DNA of 64,000 nt, taken from assembly GCA_003612395.1 (NCBI GenBank), contig RAYQ01000021.1, forward strand, positions 1-64,000, given 5' to 3'. The position numbers were made by a program, and so were the translations under genes. Below, piece after piece: positions 7,854 to 17,051 of this stretch. The first letter of the stretch is position 1. The number at the start of each line of letters is the position of its first letter. The stretch is from Parablautia intestinalis (GTDB lineage: Bacteria > Bacillota > Clostridia > Lachnospirales > Lachnospiraceae). Under the pieces are notes generated by a model. It saw nothing but the letters and a program-made list of their open reading frames with translations. It was not told the origin of the DNA and searched no databases.

Positions 7854-10400
7854 TCAGGACAAATATTTTCCAATAGCCTCACAAACCTGCCCGTATATTT
7901 CAAGCATTGAGGCATGGTTTTCATGGATGTATACCGTATCTTCTTCCTTTCCCGCCCGTTCAAGCTCTTTTGCCTGGCCGGAAAGCTCCTCTGCACCAAT
8001 GGTAAGAGAAGTACTTTTAAGAGCATGAACCTTAATTGCATAGTCTTTCCAGTCAGCCCTCTCATATAGAGAAATAATTTCGGCCCTTTTTTCCGCTTCC
8101 TGATCATAGAACATCTGCAGCATTTCTCTATAGAAATCTTCCTCACCGCTGCAATAATCCAATCCCAGACCCACGTTAATACCTACTCTCACCAGTGAAC
8201 CGTAGGAGGAAACTGTCTCCTGGGTCCTGTCATCTGCCTGGGGCATTTCCTCCTTTGCAGACGTATCGGAACTGATTTCTTTTTTCTTTGTCTGATCTTT
8301 CGTACCGGTATCCTGCTGCTGACCGGGAGTATCCGAATCCGTACCATACTGTATACGGTTTTCCGGCAGAACCCTTCGCAGAACCCGCTCTAAGACAACA
8401 CGTTCGATAGGTTTCGGAACAAACTCTGAAAAGCCTTCGTTTCGGAACATTTCCCTTGCACCACTTAAAGTGTTTGCTGTCAGAGCCACTATCGGCAACC
8501 GCTTATAGACTCCGTCATCGATCTCCCGGATAAGCCGCAGGGTTTCCACCCCGTCAAATCCCGGCATCATATGATCCAGAAAGATGATATCATACGCCGT
8601 TTGCGTACAGAGTTTCACTGCTGCTTTTCCGTTACTGCAGATATCCACCTGCATACCGTAGCTGCCAAGAACTCCCTTGGCCACCACCAGATTCATTTCC
8701 TCATCATCCACTGCCAGAGCCCTGACACCGGGACAGGTAAAAGGTCTGCGGCCCGCAGCCTGGGCATCCTCGAATTTATTGTCTCTCTCCTGACCGCTTA
8801 ACAGATTTACAATAGAGAGGGCAAAAAAGGGCTTACGCAGAACCATAAGACTGCTGTCCTCATCCAGTGCAAAATCCTTATCCGCAATCACCGCCACATG
8901 GACGGACTGTGCCAGTTCCTCATAATAGGGAGCATTACCCATATACTCCATTTGGGTAATAAAAATGTGCGTCAGCTTATGCTCCCGCTGCAGCTTTAAC
9001 AGCCCCTCAAAATTATGGGCCTGATACCCTTCAACCCCCAGTCCTTCTACCAGATGGAGAATCATATTATCGTAATATTCTCTCACCTCGTCACAGCTGT
9101 ATTTATCGGGCCGGAAATAACATGCTATACACATCTTGCCGGCATTCGGCACTACAATGCTCGGTGTATCCTCTCCCACTCCCTGGGGAATAGCAATATG
9201 TACCTGCAGCCCCTGCTGGGCCTTGCTTTCAAAATGGACAAAACCACCCATAGCATGCAAAAGCCCCCGGGCAATGGGAATTCCAAGCCCCAGCCCGCCC
9301 ACATAACGCTGGGTTCCGGAATCTGCCTGATAAAAATCATCTGTAATCTGCCCAAGCTGGGAAGACGTCATGCCTATACCTGTATCAAAAATATCTACAA
9401 GCAGATTAATCCCATAGCTCTCCCGTCTGAATCCAATTCGCAGACATACGCCGCCCTCCTCCGTAAACTTCAGGGAATTTTCCAGAAGAATTCTCAGTAT
9501 ATGGGTAATTTTCTCTGCATCGCCAATCAGAATAATCGGAATCTGGGGATCCACATCAAATACCAGTTCCAGCTTATTGTCTGTATTTTTCAGGGCGGTC
9601 ATGGTAATCACATCATTTACCACCGAAGTGATCATATAGGGCTCCTGTACCGCGGACAGGGTTCCTTCCACGTTTTCCGTGTAATCCAGTATGTTATTGA
9701 TAAGGCCTGACAGACGTTTGCCAGCCATCTTTACGGAATGTATATCTTCCCTGATTTCAGGGGGAAGCTCCTTCCCTAAAGCCACCTCACTGATACCAAT
9801 TACCATGTTGACAGGTGTCCGCAGCTCATGGGATACGTTGGACAAAAACTCTGCATTCTGCCGCACGGCTGTTGCCAGCTCCTCCTGCATACCTTCATAT
9901 TTCGCCCTTTCCTCGTTTCTGCGATTAAACCTGTACCTTGTCACTGCCAGAGAACCCGCCACTGCAGCCGCTCCAAGCAACAGGCGCAGCATATCTTCCT
10001 CCTCCATACGGGAATTAATCGTACCCAGGGCTATAAAATGATATAAAATCAGCAGCACATACAGAAAAGCAGCCAGATATAACAGCTGCTTTCTATTTAA
10101 CAGAGATAAGAGCAAGAGCGCAGTACAGGCCAGCAATGGAATATCATAAAGGCTGGATTTGTGCACGCCAAAGAAAAAAAGCTCGGTTATCAACAAACCT
10201 GTGCATATATTTTCATACTGTGTTTCCGTTCCAATCCTTCCAATATGGAGCCACCATACCACAAGACAGCCTATAAGCATCAGCGGTATCATCCACAGCT
10301 CCCATGACCTGAACACTGTAATCGCACTTAGCAGTATAGCCAGTATACTGATTGTACTGACCATGAGCAGGTGCATGCTTGTCTGCGTTTCCGTCCTCAT
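7854..10400 (-). CDS. hybrid histidine kinase with receiver and Hpt domains
   Basis: 848 residues: six to seven membrane segments (residues 10-155), HisKA (SHELRTPVNMV, His near 191) and HATPase (GGLGLGIPIARGL). A degenerate receiver-like stretch (about 420-530) has no clear phospho-Asp. A true receiver follows (VDDEEMNLVV, Asp in IIFLDHMMPGFDG, about 555-675), then a Gln/Lys-rich linker and a C-terminal Hpt domain (His in HALKSTSLTIG). All parts of an internal phosphorelay are present. No DNA-binding output is seen. Its ATG overlaps the stop of the upstream single-domain receiver gene (TAATG), so the two are translationally coupled. Confidence 0.9.
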   Translation of the reverse strand: MRTETQTSMHLLMVSTISILAILLSAITVFRSWELWMIPLMLIGCLVVWWLHIGRIGTETQYENICTGLLITELFFFGVHKSSLYDIPLLACTALLLLSLLNRKQLLYLAAFLYVLLILYHFIALGTINSRMEEEDMLRLLLGAAAVAGSLAVTRYRFNRRNEERAKYEGMQEELATAVRQNAEFLSNVSHELRTPVNMVIGISEVALGKELPPEIREDIHSVKMAGKRLSGLINNILDYTENVEGTLSAVQEPYMITSVVNDVITMTALKNTDNKLELVFDVDPQIPIILIGDAEKITHILRILLENSLKFTEEGGVCLRIGFRRESYGINLLVDIFDTGIGMTSSQLGQITDDFYQADSGTQRYVGGLGLGIPIARGLLHAMGGFVHFESKAQQGLQVHIAIPQGVGEDTPSIVVPNAGKMCIACYFRPDKYSCDEVREYYDNMILHLVEGLGVEGYQAHNFEGLLKLQREHKLTHIFITQMEYMGNAPYYEELAQSVHVAVIADKDFALDEDSSLMVLRKPFFALSIVNLLSGQERDNKFEDAQAAGRRPFTCPGVRALAVDDEEMNLVVAKGVLGSYGMQVDICSNGKAAVKLCTQTAYDIIFLDHMMPGFDGVETLRLIREIDDGVYKRLPIVALTANTLSGAREMFRNEGFSEFVPKPIERVVLERVLRRVLPENRIQYGTDSDTPGQQQDTGTKDQTKKKEISSDTSAKEEMPQADDRTQETVSSYGSLVRVGINVGLGLDYCSGEEDFYREMLQMFYDQEAEKRAEIISLYERADWKDYAIKVHALKSTSLTIGAEELSGQAKELERAGKEEDTVYIHENHASMLEIYGQVCEAIGKYLS

Positions 10401-10759
10401 TATTTTTCAAACTCCTTCGCAATCCGCTCCAAAAGATCCTTTGGCAGAAACGGTTTTTTCACATAATTCACTGCTCCCAGACTGATAGCAGCCATCACGT
10501 CATCTTCATATCCCGATGCTGTCAGAAAAATCACCGGCACCTCTATATTATCTTCCTTCATACGCTTAAAGGTCTCAATGCCATTCATACCGGGCATTTC
10601 TATATCCAGAAGAACCAGATCAATATCTTCCGTTATCAGCTTATCCAAAGCTTCCTGGCCTGACTTTGCCAGGATCAAATCATAATGCTTGTCTAAAATC
10701 AACTTCGTCCGCTTCAAATTTATTACATCATCATCTACTACTAAAATACATTTCCGCAT
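10400..10759 (-). CDS. single-domain response regulator (CheY-like)
   Basis: The 119-residue protein is only a receiver: acidic pocket VVDDD (residues 7-11), phospho-Asp in LVLLDIEMPGMNG (about 53), Thr in FLTASG and Lys in VKKPF. With no output domain it probably shuttles phosphate among the two downstream hybrid kinases or acts by protein contact. A strong AAGGAGG site precedes the ATG. It is the first gene of the cluster, and its stop overlaps the next start by one base. Confidence 0.9.
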   Translation of the reverse strand: MRKCILVVDDDVINLKRTKLILDKHYDLILAKSGQEALDKLITEDIDLVLLDIEMPGMNGIETFKRMKEDNIEVPVIFLTASGYEDDVMAAISLGAVNYVKKPFLPKDLLERIAKEFEK

Positions 10760-10908
10760 ACAGCCTGTTGCCTCCTTAGGTTACTCTTTTAGGTATTGTG
10801 CATCATTGTATCAAATATTCTAAAACAGTATATCAATAAAATCAAGTCTCTTTTTACCGTGCGTCTGGCAACAGAGAATTTCGGTTACTTTTCACAAAAC
10901 ATGGATAT

Positions 10909-12006
10909 CTACTTTAGTGTATCGCTGTGATTAAGCACCAAAGTACTGTACAAAAACAGCACATCACAATTATCAAAATCTATAAATTTTCCCAGATAAT
11001 CCGGATGGATATAGCGGATATCCACCAAAGTGATCTGCAAGTACCCCTCAAGCAAAAGAGGCCCGATACAAGAGCCGAAAGAGTCCCGGAATATGACCAG
11101 CTCTTTATCCGTTTGCGCACACGGATTTTCCATGGTAAGAAGTGAGAGCGAACCTGACAGAAACATTTCGTATGGATCTCTCCCCTCCCCTTTCTCAAAA
11201 TCATAGACCGGTATCTCCCTTTTGTTCTGCCAGTCATATACCTGGCAATTTCTGATACTCTCATCCGTCAAATATTTCAGTTCTTCTGCAGGCAGCATCA
11301 GAGCCGACTGCCCATGGTACACACCGTAAAAATCATGGTCCAGCCTGTGGACCTCATAGTTCTGTGAAAGATGTGTGCCCATAGCCTGTGCCAGTCTCCC
11401 TGCCACATCCCCAATCTTCTCCTGCCTCCAGTGGGTATCCGTTCTATAATAATCGTCCCTGTCCAGCAAATCAGATATTGGAATATACTCTGCAAAATCT
11501 GCCAGCTCCTTCATCCGTCCTTCAAAGGCATCATAGTCCATAGCCAGATGACCGCTCGCTGCTGCCATAAAGCAATTCTTATCCGGGATGACAGATAAAT
11601 AAACTTTATTTTTTTCTGTCAGATATTTATCACATATATGCCTGAACCTCTCCGCCGCCCGCTCAAGGTCTGCCTCATTCATGGGATATTCCACGGAAGA
11701 GAGAAATCCGTCCGCTTCGTAAATTCCATTGTTATCCATTCGGGAAAAGAGCTTAAAAGCTGTCACCGCCTTTATCCGCCGGAAGGCATCACGAAAAGGA
11801 AATGCATCCGCCGCATAATCCTCAAAGCCGGACATAAAGCGGCCGCTCCACACATTCCCTGCTGAAAGTCCGGGCATGGGCGTAAGCATCCTCCGCTCAC
11901 TGTCAGAATACTTATCCTTTGGCATAAAGATACATAATAAAAGCCCTCCTGCAAGCATCAGCGCAAACATAAGACAAACCGCCCTGTCTTTCTTTTCCAC
12001 ATCCAT
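10909..12006 (-). CDS. DHHW-family extracellular acylation protein
   Basis: 365 residues with one N-terminal membrane anchor (about residues 8-27), then an AlgJ/AlgX-like SGNH-type domain. The motif TDTHWRQ (about 190) and the serine motif VIFRDSFGSC near residue 305 fit the DHHW/AlgX family, which transfers or hydrolyses O-acyl groups on extracellular polymers together with an MBOAT protein. The MBOAT gene lies 146 bp upstream on the same strand. The polymer modified is unknown. The ATG has a GGGAGG ribosome site. Confidence 0.85.
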   Translation of the reverse strand: MDVEKKDRAVCLMFALMLAGGLLLCIFMPKDKYSDSERRMLTPMPGLSAGNVWSGRFMSGFEDYAADAFPFRDAFRRIKAVTAFKLFSRMDNNGIYEADGFLSSVEYPMNEADLERAAERFRHICDKYLTEKNKVYLSVIPDKNCFMAAASGHLAMDYDAFEGRMKELADFAEYIPISDLLDRDDYYRTDTHWRQEKIGDVAGRLAQAMGTHLSQNYEVHRLDHDFYGVYHGQSALMLPAEELKYLTDESIRNCQVYDWQNKREIPVYDFEKGEGRDPYEMFLSGSLSLLTMENPCAQTDKELVIFRDSFGSCIGPLLLEGYLQITLVDIRYIHPDYLGKFIDFDNCDVLFLYSTLVLNHSDTLK

Positions 12007-12154
12007 GAGAAAACCTCCCTGGTAACTGCCTGAAATAACTGTTACTTTTCACTCGTTTTCCATCTTTTCTTCCTACTCTTAACTGTATATCCGGCTACCC
12101 TGTGAAAAGCAGCAAATAGCTTATCATACTCCTGCATACCATACATAAAAGTTC

Positions 12155-13552
12155 TTAAAATCGAAAATATAAAAACGGGTTAAAAGATCCGTCCACCAGA
12201 TAAGCCGTTATCACCAGCATTACCCCTGCCAGCGCAAAAGGCTCCGCCAGGTTCAGGACTTTTCCGCCAATCGGATCCTTTGAAATTTTAAGCATAAAAG
12301 AGCGAAAAACAGGTGTAGCCCCCGCCACTGCTGTCAGAAGAACAATTCCAAAGCTTCGAAGATAATAAACGGCCTCGGCCGAAACAAGAGGAATTCCGCC
12401 TGTACCCACAAGGCCTGCCAGGTCCGAAAGCAGCTGTCCCATACTCTCACCATTAAAGATCACAAAACTTATCATAACCAAAAACAACGTATAAACATGC
12501 GGCCAAAAGCGGCTCCCTTTCAGCAGCTTTAAAAGCCAGAGTTTTTCTATTGTCAGAAAAAATGCAAAATAAAGCCCCCATAAAATAAAATTCCATGCCG
12601 CCCCATGCCAAAACCCGGTCAGCATCCACACAATAAGTATATTCAAAAGCTGTCTTTTTTGTCCTTTACGGTTCCCTCCCAGCGGAATATAGACGTAATC
12701 CCGAAACCAGCTGCCCAGGGAAATATGCCACCTGCGCCAAAACTCCGTGATGCTTGCGGAGATGTAGGGGTAATGAAAATTCTCCAAAAACCGGAATCCA
12801 AACACTCTGCCAAGTCCTATGGCCATATCGCTGTACCCTGAAAAATCAAAGTAAATATGCAGGGAAAAAGCAACGGCATACAGCCAGTAAAAGAGCACCG
12901 ACTTTTCTTCTGATGCCCGAAAGCCGGCACACAACTCTCCTAACTGATTTGCAATCAGGATTTTCTTCCCCAGTCCGATTACAAAGCGGCGTATTCCCGA
13001 AGCTGCCCCGCTAAAGGAATGCTCTCTTACAGTCAGCTGTCCTGCAATATCCGAATAGCGCACAATAGGCCCTGCTATCAGCTGAGGGAACATAACTACA
13101 TAGGCCGCCAGATGAATCAAATTCCTCTGAGCCCTCTCTCCCCGGTACACATCCACCGTATAGCTAATGATCTGGAACGTATAAAAACTAATGCCAATAG
13201 GCAGGGCAAGGCCTAGAAGCGAAATCTCCAGCCCTGCTGCCCTGTTTAAATTTTCAAGAAAAAAATCCAAATACTTAAAACACAGAAGAAAGCTAAGGCT
13301 GATGCCCACGGAAATCACACAAAGAGCCCTTCCGGCCCGCTTTTTTCTGTACCGCTCCACCAAAAGCCCAAACACGTATCCTGACAGGATAGAAAGTACC
13401 ATCAGCAGGACGTACCTTGGTTCACCCCATCCGTAAAACACAAGACTTGCCAAAAGAAGAACTGCACTTTTGAGCCTCCCCGGGGATAAAAAATACAAGA
13501 CCAGTGTCAGAGGCAGAAAATAGTATAAAAACGTAATACTTGAAAACAGCAT
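12155..13552 (-). CDS. MBOAT-family membrane O-acyltransferase
   Basis: 465 residues and about ten membrane segments. The family core is visible: ITEFWRRWHISLGSWFRDY, IYIPLGGN-type loop and the catalytic histidine region LTGFWHGAAWNF. Proteins of the AlgI/DltB/PatA type carry an acyl group across the membrane to a partner such as the DHHW protein downstream. I place the start at the ATG 13552 (MLFSSITFLYYF, the usual family start, with GGAGA before it) rather than the TTG at 13567. Confidence 0.9.
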   Translation of the reverse strand: MLFSSITFLYYFLPLTLVLYFLSPGRLKSAVLLLASLVFYGWGEPRYVLLMVLSILSGYVFGLLVERYRKKRAGRALCVISVGISLSFLLCFKYLDFFLENLNRAAGLEISLLGLALPIGISFYTFQIISYTVDVYRGERAQRNLIHLAAYVVMFPQLIAGPIVRYSDIAGQLTVREHSFSGAASGIRRFVIGLGKKILIANQLGELCAGFRASEEKSVLFYWLYAVAFSLHIYFDFSGYSDMAIGLGRVFGFRFLENFHYPYISASITEFWRRWHISLGSWFRDYVYIPLGGNRKGQKRQLLNILIVWMLTGFWHGAAWNFILWGLYFAFFLTIEKLWLLKLLKGSRFWPHVYTLFLVMISFVIFNGESMGQLLSDLAGLVGTGGIPLVSAEAVYYLRSFGIVLLTAVAGATPVFRSFMLKISKDPIGGKVLNLAEPFALAGVMLVITAYLVDGSFNPFLYFRF

Positions 13553-13619
13553 AATATCGTTCTCCAAATATAACTGCTCATCAGCGCAGGAAAGCCGTAA
13601 TTACCATACAGCCTGCGCA

Positions 13620-14204
13620 TCAGGCAACAGGCGCCTCCGTCATTACCTGTGCCCCGTCAAGCGCTTTTAGTGCATTATTTTTAAATATCTCCATAATTTC
13701 TGCCTCACCGTAAGCGACAATCACATATCTGCCATCTACGTTTATGATAACCAGCGTGTCAGGCTGCCCGCATATCCACTGCTTTGCCAGAATGCAGTCC
13801 GCAGCCGAATCCGCAAAGGCATCCATATCCGCTCCCTCTTTCAGACGATAAACGCCGCCTGTAAAAGTGTTGGCATTCATCATATGCACCATGGACGCTG
13901 CATCCTCAATATTGGATATCTGATCTGCCGGTATCCCCAATACATTTTCCAGTTCCTCTGTTTTGCTGATATCGAATTTCCCCGGCGCATCCATCACTGC
14001 ATTTTCCTGATCCCCGCCATACATGGCAAACAGCTCATCCTCACTATATGCCTTTACTACCTGGTTTAGCACTGCAAGGCCGTCCGCATACAAAGACTCC
14101 TTACCACCCTGGTTTTCCTCTTTTCCACCGCAGCCAGACAGAGAAAAAACCATTACCGCTGTCATAATGAACATTACCGTCTTTTTCATCATCTTAATAA
14201 CCAT
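13620..14204 (-). CDS. DUF4358 lipoprotein
   Basis: 194 residues with a lipobox (FSLSGC, Cys near residue 25) and a folded domain of the DUF4358 type (motifs YGGDQENAVMD and FTGGVYRLKEGADMDAF). DUF4358 proteins are typically found in Clostridia beside MBOAT and DHHW genes, as here; their biochemical role is unknown. It is the first gene of the three-gene operon. The AGGAAAGGG site precedes the ATG at 14204; a second ATG lies four codons later. Confidence 0.85.
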   Translation of the reverse strand: MVIKMMKKTVMFIMTAVMVFSLSGCGGKEENQGGKESLYADGLAVLNQVVKAYSEDELFAMYGGDQENAVMDAPGKFDISKTEELENVLGIPADQISNIEDAASMVHMMNANTFTGGVYRLKEGADMDAFADSAADCILAKQWICGQPDTLVIINVDGRYVIVAYGEAEIMEIFKNNALKALDGAQVMTEAPVA

Positions 14205-14343
14205 GCCCTTTCCTTTTTACCTGAAATCCATCTGTTTCTTATGCAAAAGGATCAGACTCTTTTGCGAAACCCCAGGCTCTGACAAGTGTATCGATCCCTT
14301 GCTGGATTTATTATACACAAATTTCCTTTATTTATCAATTTAT

Positions 14344-14380
14344 ACAATAAGCTGCCCCGCGGAGCGTGACAGCAATTCGG
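14344..14380 (-). repeat. 37-bp palindromic repeat, degenerate at one end
   Basis: The plus strand reads ACAATAAGCTGCCCCGCGG and continues into GAGCGTGACAGC, the reverse orientation of the 37-bp family. It lies about 100 bp beyond the stop of the MATE gene with the same polarity as the other stop-proximal copies. The rest of 14205-14478 has no gene; a second small dyad (GGCCCG/CGGGCC) follows at about 14379-14415. Confidence 0.6.
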
Positions 14381-14478
14381 CCCGGAGCTCAACATTTTCT
14401 GTAAAGCTACGGGCCAAATTATCTTCACCGCTGCGCTTAACGCTTTGGCATAAACAATGCAGGAACCATTTCCATGTC

Positions 14479-15930
14479 TTAATTTTTTCTTTTTATCTTA
14501 ATTCCATGCCGGCTTCTGAATTCTTCAATCGTCTTAAGCCCTTCATCGGACACAGGCTTTATCCATTTGCCTGAATACATATGGCACTGCATAATAATAT
14601 ACCTCACAGGCTCGTCCACATAGCACAGGGCGAAAACCAGAAGAAAAGGAGCGTGGAACACATAATTGGCAAGGTACACGCACGGCAGCACCATCACATA
14701 CATAAATGTAATCTCCATCACAGAGCCAAAAGCCGCATCACCTGCTGCCCGGTAAGTATCATTCTGTGTCCAGTTCCCCATCCGGATAAGGGCTGCCAGA
14801 CTGTAAATCAGGAGCATGCCGGTACCAATCCGGTAGGACTCCCCACTAAGCCCCATGGCATGCAGCAATGGATTATGGACAGCAATCACCCCAAGACAGG
14901 CCGTACCAATCAAAGCGCTGCACAGATAAACCAGTCTCTTGGCTCTCTGGAATGCCACCTCGTGGTTTCCCGCGCCCACTTCCTTTCCCACCAGAACAGT
15001 GGCCGCATTGGAAAAGCCGCTGAAAAAGGCGATAACAAGTCCCTCCAATGTCCGGAACACGGCCACGGCAGCAATTGCCCTCTCACTCTGATGCCCCAGA
15101 ACAATGTTGATCATCATATTTCCCACGCCAATCAGCACCTCATTACAAATAATGGGAAAGCATTTTTGCAGGTACTGGCGCACAAACTCCCGATTCCACC
15201 TGAAATGCCTGGAGAACTCCAGCACATAGGGAATCCTGTTTTTCAGGATAAAGGCCAGCAGGATAAGCAAGTTTACCATTCCTGCCAGCACAGTGCCCAG
15301 CGCTGCCCCGCGCACACCCATTCTGGGGAATCCAAACTTTCCGAAAATCAGCAGATAGTTAAAAAGGCAGTTGGCAACTACCGAGGCAATTCCTCCATAA
15401 AGAGGAATCTTCACCTGCTCAATGGACCTAAGGAGGGCGCTTACCGCCATAGACAAAACCTGCAGAATATAAGCAAAGCCAACGATTCTCAAATAGGAAA
15501 TCCCAATCTGCTGTATTTCCGACTTGTCCGTGTAAATATTCATAATAAACCCGGGGACTCCCAGCGCCAGGAAGCTGAACACAATTCCTACCGTCATCAT
15601 AAAAGAAAGCGTGATGCCAAAAGAACGTGTGATGCCGTCATCATTTTTTGCTCCCCAGTATTGCGCAAAAAACAGCATTCCGCCGCCCACAAATCCCCAA
15701 TAGCCTGCAAACATCAGGCTGGAAAACTGAGCGCACAGACCTACCGCTCCCACTGTCTTTTCTCCAAGTGAAGCCAGCATCATGGTATCCACCATGCTCC
15801 CGGTAGTAGTCAGAAGATTTTGCAGTGCCACAGGCACTGCAATAATAGCAATATGTCTTATAAAATACTTCCAGTCAAATGCTCCCTGTCTCTTCCCTGT
15901 TTTCATTTCTCTGTCATTGTCCTTTTCCAT
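14479..15930 (-). CDS. MATE-family efflux transporter
   Basis: 483 residues with twelve expected membrane segments in two halves. Family marks include PVALQNLLTTTGSMVDTMML near the start and GFVGGGMLFFAQYWGAKNDD. MATE proteins export cationic drugs or metabolites by Na+ or H+ antiport; the substrate cannot be read from sequence. The start could also be the ATG eight codons later; the ribosome site is weak at both. A stem-loop in the 5' region (CGATTCCTGC/GCAGGATCG) lies upstream. Confidence 0.85.
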   Translation of the reverse strand: MEKDNDREMKTGKRQGAFDWKYFIRHIAIIAVPVALQNLLTTTGSMVDTMMLASLGEKTVGAVGLCAQFSSLMFAGYWGFVGGGMLFFAQYWGAKNDDGITRSFGITLSFMMTVGIVFSFLALGVPGFIMNIYTDKSEIQQIGISYLRIVGFAYILQVLSMAVSALLRSIEQVKIPLYGGIASVVANCLFNYLLIFGKFGFPRMGVRGAALGTVLAGMVNLLILLAFILKNRIPYVLEFSRHFRWNREFVRQYLQKCFPIICNEVLIGVGNMMINIVLGHQSERAIAAVAVFRTLEGLVIAFFSGFSNAATVLVGKEVGAGNHEVAFQRAKRLVYLCSALIGTACLGVIAVHNPLLHAMGLSGESYRIGTGMLLIYSLAALIRMGNWTQNDTYRAAGDAAFGSVMEITFMYVMVLPCVYLANYVFHAPFLLVFALCYVDEPVRYIIMQCHMYSGKWIKPVSDEGLKTIEEFRSRHGIKIKRKN

Positions 15931-16100
15931 AAACTATAGTAAATAACATAATAAATTTCTATTTCCGATTCCTGCCAAAGTCCTACGCAAAAGCTTTGCA
16001 GGATCGAAAACAAAATTTTTCTTATTGTTTACCATAAAGATATTACACAATGCCTATTCTAACATAAAAAAGAAAAAGCACAATAGCAAAATGGTCTTGT

Positions 16101-16919
16101 TTAGTGCTGACCGCTGTATGTATACACAGTCTCAGTTATGGTGTCATTTGGCTTTTGATAAATTTCCAGTGTAAGTCCGCGGTCCCTTTGCTGCGGCAGG
16201 CCGGTTACAAGACAGGCATAGCAGTAAAGTATCTCCCGGGTGGATTTATTTAAATTCACCAGAATATTTTCACTGCTCTTTGCAAAGCAAATCCGGAAAG
16301 GCGCGTCCCGGAAAACCATGCCCCTTTACTTTCATTGTAAAGCTGTCCATAAATAACGCCTTCTACTCCCCCTTCTCTCTCTAAGGTAAACTCCACAACA
16401 GCGCTGTTGCCGTCATAAGCCGTCCCGAGCACGCTCAGCCTGATATCCCCAATCTCTTTTACAAGAAAATAGCGTCCTGCCGCATCGCCAAGCAATCCTT
16501 TCCACTGCAATGTTTCATCCTGCTGATTTGGTGCGATGGTAAACCGGGACACATTAATTTCTCCTTCCTTATCATTCCCCGTATAATCTATGTTACGAAG
16601 GTCGGCCTGCACGATGAGAAATATACTTCTGTCCATATAGTATTTTGCATCTATTGTCAGCATCTCATCCTGGTCAATTCCTGCTTCTTCCGGTGATTCA
16701 TAGAGCCTGAAATCATACAGCGTATAAGTCACAGAGCCGGCCTCATATATTTTTTTATCCGGACCGGCCTCTATCACCACTGCGGCGTTTCCTCTGTCTG
16801 AACCGGCTCTTCCACTTCCCCGGCGGTAACCATCTATTTTCCTGTATCTTTGCATTTCCATAGCCTGCAAGCAATAACACGCCGCATAACAGAGCGGCTG
16901 TCTTTCTTTTGTACCTCAT
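16101..16919 (-). pseudogene. lipoprotein pseudogene with mutated lipobox and frameshifts
   Basis: Translation from the ATG at 16919 gives MRYKRKTAALLCGVLLLAGY, where the family lipobox LAGC has become LAGY, one base change (TGT/TGC to TAT). The frame then shifts at least twice near 16800 (an acidic linker GEVEEPVQTEETPQ lies in a third frame) and again near 16320, after which MVFRDAPFRICFAKSSENIL to YTYSGQH completes the protein. The folded part (about residues 60-260) has a beta-rich look; the family is not recognised. Loss of both the lipid anchor and the frame means the gene is dead. Confidence 0.75.
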
Positions 16920-17013
16920 AATATGTCACCCCTTCACCTCTGTCATATATTTTCACTATTTATAACCGCCGCTAAAATAAAGTTGTGACATTTAAGGAAA
17001 ATAATTTTTTATT

Positions 17014-17050
17014 ACAATAAGACGACTCGCGAAGCGTGTCGGCGTTTGTT
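17014..17050 (-). repeat. 37-bp palindromic repeat
   Basis: Reverse-orientation copy, identical in sequence to that at 3424. Its AACAAACGCC end lies one base from the stop codon of the permease gene at 17052. Confidence 0.85.
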
Positions 17051-17051
17051 T

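Noticed and set aside
7781-8146. A 121-codon minus-strand frame overlapping the Hpt-kinase end
   Set aside because: It is out of frame with the Hpt domain, which continues cleanly to 7854.
9015-9710. A 231-codon plus-strand frame inside the hybrid kinase
   Set aside because: Antisense to the HATPase and HisKA domains of a well-supported gene; no start signal.
14581-15771. A 396-codon plus-strand frame antisense to the MATE gene
   Set aside because: It is rich in His, Gln and Asn with no ribosome site or known fold, and the opposite strand encodes a clear MATE transporter; a shadow frame.
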